Assembly: GCF_004765815.2 (NCBI RefSeq)
Contig: NZ_SBIS02000007.1
Location: 62,001 to 126,000 of the forward strand
Direction of reading: 5' to 3'
Origin: Halorussus salinus
Lineage (GTDB): Archaea; Halobacteriota; Halobacteria; Halobacteriales; Haladaptataceae
DNA length: 64,000 nucleotides
Below the pieces are notes generated by a model. That model did no database searches. It saw only the letters and a program-made list of their open reading frames with translations, and had not been told where the DNA came from. Below, piece after piece: positions 45,049 through 51,613 of this stretch. Numbering within the stretch: the first letter of the stretch is position 1; every line of letters begins with the position of its first letter. The position numbers and the translations under genes were made by a program.

Positions 45049-46305
45049 TTATCGCTCGGCGAAGACGCCCAAAATCAGTCCTGCGAACGCGAGCGCGCCG
45101 ACGAGCGCACTCGCGCGACCGGCGAGGAGTCCCGTTTCCACGCCCGCGAGCGCGCCGCCGAGTTCCGCCAGCAGGCCGCCCGCGACGAGCGCGACAGAGG
45201 CGAGCGCGGTCCGGTCGGACGCGCCGGGGAACGTCCCGACCGTCGGCGGGTAGAACTGGTAGGTCGCGCCGACTATCGTCAGTCCGAGGAATCCGAGGAC
45301 GTTGAGTCGGAAGTGGACCGCGGTCAGGTCGGGCGCGACTCCGATGCTTCCGAACGCGAACCCGACCCCGAGCGCGACGCCGCAGACGCCCGCCGCGACG
45401 CCAGCGAGGACGGCGTAGAAACCGACCCGGCGGCGCTCGGAGCGCGCAAACAGGACGGCGTAGGCCGCCGCGAACCCGACGACGGCGAGGGCTTCGACGG
45501 CGGCCCCGACCCTGAACAGCGGCGGCCGGTAGAGACCCGCCGCGAGGAGCGCCGGACCGACCGCGCCCCCGAGCAGGACGACCCCGACCAGCGACCGCGG
45601 CGGCGACGCGACCAAAAATCTGGGAAACAGGCGGAACCCCACCGCGAAGACGAGGAGCGCCGCGGTGCCCGCCGCCAGCAGGTGGGCGGTGCGGGCCGCC
45701 GCCAGCGTCTCGAACCCGGTCAGCGCCTCGAAGCCGAGGAGTCCGACCGGGAGCGACCCGGCGTCGCCACCGTGGAGCGCGAGGGTGGCCCAACTCCCGG
45801 CGACGAGGTACGCGAGGACGACCGGCACGAAGGCGTTCGACAAGCGGTCCACTCCTCGGCGGTGCGATTCGGTGTCGCTCGTGCCGGTTTCGCGGCCGGT
45901 CGGATTGTCGCGGAGGGTCCACGCGAGCGCCGCGACGAAGACCGCGACGCCCGCGCACCACGAGAGCGCGCCGACGGGGGCGACGACTTCCGGAACTCCG
46001 GAGAGGGGCGCGAGCGCGAGGCAGACCGCGCCGCCGACGGTCAGCGGGAACTGGACCACCGGCGCGCGCGGAACGGCGAGCGACCGGTCGAAGTACGACG
46101 GCACGAGCGAGTAGGCCTTCCCGAAGACGGTGTGGAGGACGAAGCCGTAGACCGCGAGGGTGACGTGGGTTCGATGGGGGAGCGCGGCGATGGGAGACAC
46201 CGCGGGAAGCACGTCCGCGAGCGCGACGACCTGCCACGCGACCAGAAAGACCGCGCTCGCGGCGACGAACCGCCGCGCCCAGCGGGACACGATACCTGCG
46301 CTCAT
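45049..46305 (-). CDS. polytopic membrane protein, NnrS / haem-copper oxidase-I-like
   Basis: A 418-residue protein with about twelve spans. Conserved-looking His residues lie in or near spans: LPHRTHVTLAVYGFVLHTVFG (His44, His47, His58), RTAHLLAAGTAALLVF and DLTAVHFRLNVLGFLGLTIVG. This resembles NnrS proteins, which bind haem and are linked to nitric oxide stress, and short subunit-I-like proteins, but I cannot place it firmly. Its ATG lies directly next to the stop of the MoaD-fold gene upstream (stop 46306, start 46305), so translation is coupled and the two very likely work together. Confidence 0.7.
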   Translation of the reverse strand: MSAGIVSRWARRFVAASAVFLVAWQVVALADVLPAVSPIAALPHRTHVTLAVYGFVLHTVFGKAYSLVPSYFDRSLAVPRAPVVQFPLTVGGAVCLALAPLSGVPEVVAPVGALSWCAGVAVFVAALAWTLRDNPTGRETGTSDTESHRRGVDRLSNAFVPVVLAYLVAGSWATLALHGGDAGSLPVGLLGFEALTGFETLAAARTAHLLAAGTAALLVFAVGFRLFPRFLVASPPRSLVGVVLLGGAVGPALLAAGLYRPPLFRVGAAVEALAVVGFAAAYAVLFARSERRRVGFYAVLAGVAAGVCGVALGVGFAFGSIGVAPDLTAVHFRLNVLGFLGLTIVGATYQFYPPTVGTFPGASDRTALASVALVAGGLLAELGGALAGVETGLLAGRASALVGALAFAGLILGVFAER

Positions 46306-46767
46306 TCAACAACAGAAGATGAACGGGTAGCACAGTCCCACTCGGTCGCCGTCGCGCAGGGTTGTGTCGAGTCCCGCGAGGTGTTCGTTGAACTGGCCGT
46401 TGACCAGCACGCGGGCGTAGGTCCGAGTCTGCTCGCCCTCGGGATTCTTGCGCCACGTGCCGGGCAACTCGTCGGGCGGGTCGGCCCACCCGCGCGTGGT
46501 CGCCTCGTCCTCGGTCTCCGCGAGCAAGAGGTCTTTCACGTCGTACTCCTCGAAGAACGCGTCGAGGAACGCGCGGAGCGTGGTCCCCTCGAAGGAGACC
46601 GAGAGCTTCGGTTCGCCGACCGCGGTCCGGACGTGGCCCGTGCAACGGACCTCGACGGTGGTCTCGGGAGCGTCGCCCGTGGTTCGGCGCTCGTCGGCCT
46701 CCTCGCGGGAGTCGGCGGGTTTGCGCTCGGCGGCGGTCTCCTCGGCGGTCCGTGCGTCGCTCTGCAT
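46306..46767 (-). CDS. MoaD/ThiS-fold protein ending in Cys-Cys
   Basis: A 153-residue protein. Residues 1-50 are a Glu/Thr/Arg-rich head. From VEVRCTGHVRTAVGEPKLSV on it is a beta-grasp domain: helix TLRAFLDAFFEEYDVKDLL, ARVLVNGQFNEHLAG, and TLRDGDRVGLCYPF, which align with the end of MoaD/SAMP, where the sequence would read FPPVAGG. Here the chain ends FIFCC (Cys152-Cys153), so diglycine conjugation cannot occur; a Cys pair could hold metal, persulfide or a disulfide. Coupled to the NnrS-like gene. ATG 46767 is used. Confidence 0.75.
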   Translation of the reverse strand: MQSDARTAEETAAERKPADSREEADERRTTGDAPETTVEVRCTGHVRTAVGEPKLSVSFEGTTLRAFLDAFFEEYDVKDLLLAETEDEATTRGWADPPDELPGTWRKNPEGEQTRTYARVLVNGQFNEHLAGLDTTLRDGDRVGLCYPFIFCC

Positions 46768-46921
46768 GGTCGAACCTACGCGCTCCGGCGTGGAATAGCT
46801 CTCCTCGAACATGTTCGGCCGGGACGTTGCCCCGGCCGCGGTGCGGTCTCGTAGGCGTCGGCGATAGTGCTTCGACTCCGACGACCGTAGCTATTTCAGC
46901 CACGAAGCCAAATCCGCGGGT

Positions 46922-47302
46922 ATGGACGAAATTTCGTTGACGATTCCCGACGCCATCGTCGAGTCACTGCCCGCAGACGGCGACGACGCCGCGAAGGACA
47001 TGCGACGCGCGGTCGAGGGCTGGGAACAACGCCTGAATCGAGTCGTCGCCGAGGAGGACGACGAAGCCGCGGCGGGCGCGGTGGTGGACGCGCTCGAACG
47101 CTTCGAGAGCCGGTGGGAGCAGTACGACGACTTCGTGGCCGAGTTGCGGGCGTGGGGCCAATCGCCCATCTACGCAATGGCGTGGCGCGACCTGATGGGC
47201 GCGCTGATGCGTCAACTGTACGACCACGAGGACCTCGGCGAGCGCATCGACCGCGAGCGCCACGCGCGCCTCGTCAGCGACGGTATCCGACCCGGCCGAT
47301 GA
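46922..47302 (+). CDS. hypothetical helical protein, 126 residues
   Basis: A soluble, mainly helical protein rich in Glu, Ala and Asp, with hydrophobic residues every third or fourth position (DMRRAVEGWEQRLNRVVAEE; FVAELRAWGQSPIYAMAW). No motif or family is recognised. TATA-like GCTATTTCAG is about 25-34 bases before the ATG, so it has its own promoter. The stop overlaps the next gene's start (ATGA). Confidence 0.72.
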   Translation: MDEISLTIPDAIVESLPADGDDAAKDMRRAVEGWEQRLNRVVAEEDDEAAAGAVVDALERFESRWEQYDDFVAELRAWGQSPIYAMAWRDLMGALMRQLYDHEDLGERIDRERHARLVSDGIRPGR

Positions 47303-47844
47303 GGACGGCGAGCGACGAACGCACCCACGCCATGACCGACGACGACGCCGACCGGTTCGACCGCGACGCGGACCCCCTCGACCGAGTTCGCCGGGCGAAA
47401 GCCCGCCAACACAGCGACCGCTGGCTCGACGGCGGGGCGGTCGCGGCCGGGGCGCTCGTCGCGGTCGTGCCGCAGGTCGGTCCCGCGCTGGCGGTCGCCG
47501 TCGGGGTCCCCTCGTCGGTCGCGACCGCGTTCACGGCGGCGACGCTCCTGACGGTCCCGCTCGGGGGCTACGTCGCGGGCTACCTCGGCGGCACCGGGAA
47601 GGAGTCGGGCGCGCGCCACGGCGTCGCGGCCGTCGTCGGCGGGACGCTCGCCGCGGCGGCCACGGGGTTGGGTCTCGCGGGCGAGGAGATGGCGGAACTC
47701 GCCAGCGGCGTCTCGGTCTCGCTCGCGCTCGTCGGCGTCACGGCGGTCGGTGCCGTCGTCGGCGCTGTCGTCGGGGGCGTCGGCGGCCGTCGGAAGCGTC
47801 GGCACCTGCGAGGAGACCCGCCGGAGCGCGAGCGCGACGCCTGA
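47299..47844 (+). CDS. Gly/Ala-rich membrane protein
   Basis: A 181-residue protein with a charged N-terminus of about 45 residues, then about four spans rich in Gly, Ala and Val (GGAVAAGALVAVVPQVGPAL, FTAATLLTVPLGGYVAGYL, VAAVVGGTLAAAATGLGLA, VSLALVGVTAVGAVVGAVVG) and a basic tail RRKRRHLRG. No family is recognised. The start at 47299 gives a four-base overlap with the upstream gene; ATG 47332 is the alternative. Confidence 0.7.
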   Translation: MRTASDERTHAMTDDDADRFDRDADPLDRVRRAKARQHSDRWLDGGAVAAGALVAVVPQVGPALAVAVGVPSSVATAFTAATLLTVPLGGYVAGYLGGTGKESGARHGVAAVVGGTLAAAATGLGLAGEEMAELASGVSVSLALVGVTAVGAVVGAVVGGVGGRRKRRHLRGDPPERERDA

Positions 47845-47877
47845 GTGTTTATACTCGCGGGACTCCAACGGCGTGAT

Positions 47878-48171
47878 ATGACTCTCGAACTCCGCTTCTT
47901 CGCCAACTTCCGAGAGGCGGTCGGCCAGAAGACCGTCGAACGCGAGTACCCCGACGACACCACCGTCGGCGAGGTCCTCGCCGACCTGACCGACGAGTAC
48001 GGCCTCGACCTGTTCGAGGAGGGCGACCTGCGACCCCAACTGTCCATCATGAAGAACGGCAAGGACGTGGTTCACCTCGACGGCGTGGACACGCTCCTCT
48101 CGGACGGCGACACGTTGAGCGTCTTCCCGCCGGTCGCTGGCGGAAGCTACCGGCCCGAAACGACCACATGA
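47878..48171 (+). CDS. SAMP3/MoaD-like beta-grasp protein with residues after the diglycine
   Basis: A 97-residue MoaD/SAMP-family protein: MTLELRFFANFREAVGQKTVE at the start and DGDTLSVFPPVAGG near the end match SAMP3-type proteins. The diglycine at residues 88-89 is not terminal; eight residues, SYRPETTT, follow. UbaA needs a free C-terminal Gly-Gly, so a cut after Gly89 would be needed for activity, as with eukaryotic ubiquitin precursors. TATA-like TGTTTATAC lies about 23-31 bases before the ATG. The next gene overlaps by four bases (ATGA). Confidence 0.88.
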   Translation: MTLELRFFANFREAVGQKTVEREYPDDTTVGEVLADLTDEYGLDLFEEGDLRPQLSIMKNGKDVVHLDGVDTLLSDGDTLSVFPPVAGGSYRPETTT

Positions 48172-48440
48172 AGCGCATCGAGAAGTCCTATCGCGGCATC
48201 TCCGAACGCCTCGCCAGACGCTACCTCTCGAACCTCGGCGGCGACATCGAGGGCGGCGACCCGGAGGGCGACGGCGACGTGATCGGCGACGAGTGGCGCG
48301 CCAGCGTCTCCTCGGAGAAAGTACAAATCGGCGCGTCCGTCACGCTGACGGAGGTCACGGTCGTCTTCGAGGGCGAGGAGGACGCCCTCGACGGGCTAAT
48401 CGAGAAGTTCTCCCAGAAGGCGATGCGAGCGGGCGGGTAA
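48168..48440 (+). CDS. small protein coupled to the SAMP-like gene, ending in Gly-Gly
   Basis: A 90-residue soluble protein with an alpha/beta pattern (RIEKSYRGISERLARRYLS, then KVQIGASVTLTEVTVVFEG, then a final helix GLIEKFSQKAMRAGG). It is not obviously a beta-grasp protein, yet it ends in Gly-Gly like a SAMP. I recall small domains of this kind (DUF1952-like) beside or fused to MoaD in some prokaryotes, but I am not sure. Overlap with the SAMP-like gene suggests joint synthesis; it might be a partner, or itself a modifier. Confidence 0.78.
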   Translation: MKRIEKSYRGISERLARRYLSNLGGDIEGGDPEGDGDVIGDEWRASVSSEKVQIGASVTLTEVTVVFEGEEDALDGLIEKFSQKAMRAGG

Positions 48441-48465
48441 GCGTGGATTGGAAACGTCTTCGACC

Positions 48466-48825
48466 ATGACCGCCGACAACCCCATCGAAGGCCAGATTCT
48501 CGTCCTCACGGCCGCGAAGGCCAGCGTCGGGGGCGAGCGCGTGCCCGACCTCGTGGCCGAGGCCCGCCGAGCGGTCGAACCGCGGGCCGATGAGTTGCGC
48601 CGCCGGTACGAGCGCGTCCACCGAGACGAGGTGCGCGAAATCTTCCTCGTGCCCGATGGATTTTGGGCCGACGAGGGCGAGAAACTGGGCTGGTCGCGCC
48701 GCGCTCACGAGGCGGTCGCCCGCGCCCACGCCGAGCAACTGTTACGGGTGGGCAAGCGCGAACAGCGCCGCGACGAGTTCGAGACCGCCTTGGAGGTGCG
48801 CGAGGCCGTCGTTATCGGTGCGTAG
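48466..48825 (+). CDS. hypothetical protein, 119 residues
   Basis: A soluble alpha/beta protein with a helical middle (VAEARRAVEPRADELRRRYERV) and a charged end rich in Arg and Glu (LLRVGKREQRRDEFETALEVRE). No motif is recognised. ATG 48466 is preferred to an upstream ATG six codons earlier, which would give the extension METSST. It follows the SAMP-like pair by 25 bases on the same strand and may belong to the same transcript, which gives the only hint about its context. Convergent with the next gene, five bases between stops. Confidence 0.7.
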   Translation: MTADNPIEGQILVLTAAKASVGGERVPDLVAEARRAVEPRADELRRRYERVHRDEVREIFLVPDGFWADEGEKLGWSRRAHEAVARAHAEQLLRVGKREQRRDEFETALEVREAVVIGA

Positions 48826-48830
48826 GCGTC

Positions 48831-50129
48831 TCAGTCGTCGTCGGATGTCGCTTCGGCGACGGTCTCCTCAGACTCGCCGCCGTCACCGGTCGCGGCCGCC
48901 ATCGCGTCGAAGCCCCGTTCCAAGTCCGCGAGCAGGTCCTTGGGGTGTTCGACGCCGACCGAGACCCGGAGGAGACCGTCGGTGATGCCCAACTCCGCGC
49001 GCTCGTCCGCGGGGAGCGGCGAGTGGGTCATGCTCGCGGGATGCTCGATGAGGCTCTCGACGCCGCCGAGACTGACCGCGAGGGTGAACTCCTCCAGCGC
49101 CGCCACGAAGTGTTCGACGGCTTCGAGGCCGCCCTCCAACTCGAAGGAGAGGACCCCGCCGTGACCGTCCATCTGGTCGTCGGCGAGGTCGTGTTGGGGA
49201 TGCGATTCCAGACCGGGATAGTGGACCGCCGCGACCTCCTCGTGAGATTCGAGGTAGGCCGCGACCTCCGCGGCGTTCTGCTCGTGCTGGCGCATGCGCA
49301 GGGGCAGGGTCTTCATCCCGCGCAGGACCATGTAGGCGTCGAACGGAGCCATCACGTTGCCCATCCCGACCTGCTGGAGGAAGCCGATTTCTCGGGCGTA
49401 CTCGTCGTCCGAGAGGACCGCCACGCCGCCCAGCGAGTCGCTGTGACCGTTGATGTACTTCGTCGTGCTGTGGACCACCACGTCCGCGCCGAGTTCCAGC
49501 GGCCGCTGGAAGTACGGTCCCATGAAGGTGTTGTCCACGCCGAGGAGCGCGCCGTTCTCGTCGGCGATGGCGGCCATTTCTGCGATGTCACAGAGCCGAA
49601 GCAGTGGGTTCGTCGGCGTCTCCATCCACAGCAGGGCGGTCTCGTCGGTCGCGGCCGCCCGGACCTCCTCAGGGTCGGTCGCGTCCACGAAGTCCACCGC
49701 GACGTTCAGTTTGTCGCGGAACAGCTCCTTGAGCATCGTGTTGGTGCCGCCGTAGAGGTCCTCGAAGGCGACGACGTGGTCGCCCGGTTCGACCGCGGCC
49801 ATCACGGTCGAGACGATGGCGCTGGTGCCCGAGGCGAACGCCATCGCGTGGTCGCCGCCCTCCAGCGCCGCGACGCGCTTCTCGACGGCGTGGCGGGTCG
49901 GGTTCGAGAGCCGCGTGTAGAGGAACTCGTCGGCGTCGGGGTCCAAGTCCTCCAAGGCGGTGTCCATGTCGATGCCCTCGACCGCGTAGGTCGAGGCCAG
50001 ATGAATCGGCGAAGTCACGTCGCCCACGCCGTTCGAGAGGTCCGGCTCCTCGCCGTAGGTCACGGATAGCGTCTCGAATCGTCGGTCGCTCCGCCCGTCG
50101 TCAGCCCCAGTCGGTTTTTCGGAAGACAT
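48831..50129 (-). CDS. cystathionine gamma-synthase/gamma-lyase-type PLP enzyme
   Basis: A 432-residue fold-type I PLP enzyme of the Cys/Met metabolism family, which exchanges or removes sulfur groups at the gamma carbon. The PLP Lys is in HSTTKYINGHSD near residue 225; YTRLSNPTRH carries the phosphate-binding Tyr and Arg, LGVDNTF the ring-binding Asp, and LAVSLGGVESLIEHPASMTH the substrate Ser/Arg region. Cystathionine gamma-synthase, gamma-lyase, O-acetylhomoserine sulfhydrylase and methionine gamma-lyase cannot be told apart by eye. The acidic tail is typical of haloarchaea. TATA-like AATAAAATAGC lies 28-38 bases upstream. Confidence 0.9.
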   Translation of the reverse strand: MSSEKPTGADDGRSDRRFETLSVTYGEEPDLSNGVGDVTSPIHLASTYAVEGIDMDTALEDLDPDADEFLYTRLSNPTRHAVEKRVAALEGGDHAMAFASGTSAIVSTVMAAVEPGDHVVAFEDLYGGTNTMLKELFRDKLNVAVDFVDATDPEEVRAAATDETALLWMETPTNPLLRLCDIAEMAAIADENGALLGVDNTFMGPYFQRPLELGADVVVHSTTKYINGHSDSLGGVAVLSDDEYAREIGFLQQVGMGNVMAPFDAYMVLRGMKTLPLRMRQHEQNAAEVAAYLESHEEVAAVHYPGLESHPQHDLADDQMDGHGGVLSFELEGGLEAVEHFVAALEEFTLAVSLGGVESLIEHPASMTHSPLPADERAELGITDGLLRVSVGVEHPKDLLADLERGFDAMAAATGDGGESEETVAEATSDDD

Positions 50130-50354
50130 ACACAACCATCGGAACTCCGACGGAGAGCTATTTTATTCCTTCGACTGTGTAATGCGCCGAAAGAATGTAT
50201 TCTCGGGAGAGATTACCACGGCGAATACCGGCAGAAATTGCCATCCCTTTCAGTAAAATTTCATCCCCGTGCAATATCGGATGGAAGTGAATCGGAGTCA
50301 GGCGCGCTCGCGCGTGAGTGCGCCGGGACAGCGACCGCACGCCCGGCGGGCGAG

Positions 50355-50852
50355 TCACGACGCCTTCGCGTAGACGTTCTCGGTCCGGGTCGTCCCGTCG
50401 AGTTGGGTCTCGGCCTCGCCCACCTTCTCGAAGCCGCGCTCCTCGTAGAAGTCGTTACCCATCTCGTTGTCGGCCAACACCATCGCCTGCATTCGCTCGG
50501 CCCCCATCTCGGCGAGTCGGTCTTCCATCGCGTCCAACAGCGCGGACCCGATGCCCTCGTGCCAGCGGTCGGGGTGGACGTAGAGGCGCAACACGTCGCC
50601 TTCGCCATTATCGGTCGCGCCGTGTGCGAACCCGACGATTGCCTCGTCGCCGCTCCGGTCGTCCACCGCGACGAGACAGACCTGTTCGTCGTCGCCGACG
50701 ATTCGGGTCATCGTCTCGTCGGCGTACCACTCCGCGACGGCCTCCTCGATGATAGATTCCGGTACCACGTCGGCGTACGCTTTCAGCCACGATTCGCGGG
50801 CGACCGACCGGACGGTGGGTACGTCGTTGAAACTCGCGTCTCGGATTTCCAT
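50355..50852 (-). CDS. GNAT family N-acetyltransferase
   Basis: A 165-residue single-domain GNAT protein. Motif A is visible as LRLYVHPDRWHEGIGSALLDAME (acetyl-CoA loop with H-E-G-I-G in place of the usual R/Q-G-x-G), then DNEMGNDFYEERGFEKVGE. Residues AHGATDNGEGDVLRLYVHP are close to typical bacterial members. Substrate unknown. The gap between it and the PLP enzyme (50130-50354) is AT-rich (50158-50277) and seems to hold promoters only. ATG 50852 is clear. Confidence 0.87.
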   Translation of the reverse strand: MEIRDASFNDVPTVRSVARESWLKAYADVVPESIIEEAVAEWYADETMTRIVGDDEQVCLVAVDDRSGDEAIVGFAHGATDNGEGDVLRLYVHPDRWHEGIGSALLDAMEDRLAEMGAERMQAMVLADNEMGNDFYEERGFEKVGEAETQLDGTTRTENVYAKAS

Positions 50853-51040
50853 GACTCATGTTAGCGTGCGACGAGGATAGCCGTAGCGGTCGGATTCTGC
50901 TCTGCAACTCCCTGAACGATGAGAGAAAAGTGAAACGGGGAAGCCAGCGCGCTCAGTCGTCGCCCGAAGCCGCCGAACGGCCGGAACTCACGCCGATTCC
51001 ACCGGAATGCTTTTGTTTCAGACGGCCTATCTGTACCGAC

Positions 51041-51211
51041 ATGGCCGCCGATTCAGGGAGCGATGCGGACGAGCAGGACGGAATCGACCGCCGCGACCCG
51101 GAACTCGCAAACGGTGACTCCGTGAGCGAACGCCTCGACGAAATCGAGTTCGAGGAGAGCGAGGGGCACTCCGTCGCCGAGATGCGTGAGAAGCTCGATG
51201 CCGATAGCTGA
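51041..51211 (+). CDS. small acidic protein, antitoxin-like
   Basis: A 56-residue, very acidic protein (Asp and Glu make up about a third), probably disordered at the start, with a C-terminal helix SVAEMREKLDA that would fit binding in a toxin groove. It lies 52 bases before a RelE/ParE-like gene. TATA-like GCTTTTGTTT is about 25-33 bases before the ATG. I assign it as an antitoxin by position, size and the end helix only. Confidence 0.6.
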   Translation: MAADSGSDADEQDGIDRRDPELANGDSVSERLDEIEFEESEGHSVAEMREKLDADS

Positions 51212-51235
51212 TTTAGTCTAAATAGCTAATTTTAT
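51212..51235. promoter_or_regulatory. palindrome and TATA between antitoxin-like and toxin-like genes
   Basis: TTTAG-T-CTAAA (51212-51222) directly follows the antitoxin-like stop, then TAGCTA and AATTTTATCC, a TATA-like element 29-38 bases before the toxin-like ATG. It could be an operator for autoregulation of the second gene. Confidence 0.45.
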
Positions 51236-51263
51236 CCCCCGTTGCGGCCGTTAGCTTCTCCAC

Positions 51264-51602
51264 ATGCACAACGTCGGGACGGTGGAGATACACGACTGCG
51301 TGAGCGACGACCTCGCACAGTTCGACCCACCCGAACAGGAGCGAATTCTCGGCGACCACGACAGAGGGATTCAAAAGGTGGAGAGGAAAGTCGAGGAGTG
51401 GGGTGCCGACTTTCGGAACTACGTCACGCCCCTCACGGTCGCTACCGACGAAACCGTCTACCGGCAACAAATCGGAAAAAGCGATTACCGGGCGTACTAC
51501 GTCAGACGAGAGGATACGCTCTGGTGTATCGGCGTCGGCAAGCGCGACACCACCTACGAGAGAGACCTCGATAGTATCGTGAATCGCGCAGAAAGACTGT
51601 AA
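51264..51602 (+). CDS. RelE/ParE-superfamily-like toxin candidate
   Basis: A 112-residue protein: a helix pair in CVSDDLAQFDPPEQERILGDHD and QKVERKVEEW is followed by strands with VYRQQIGKSDYRAYYVRREDTLWCIGVGKRDTTYER. The core 'Y-R-x-Y-Y ... L ... I-G-V-G-K-R' resembles RelE/ParE toxins, which inhibit translation or gyrase. Basic residues lie in the C-terminal part. It has its own TATA box and a small acidic protein before it, which suits a toxin-antitoxin pair. The activity is not proved; a non-toxic RelE-fold is possible. Confidence 0.68.
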   Translation: MHNVGTVEIHDCVSDDLAQFDPPEQERILGDHDRGIQKVERKVEEWGADFRNYVTPLTVATDETVYRQQIGKSDYRAYYVRREDTLWCIGVGKRDTTYERDLDSIVNRAERL

Positions 51603-51613
51603 TCGAAGCCGTT

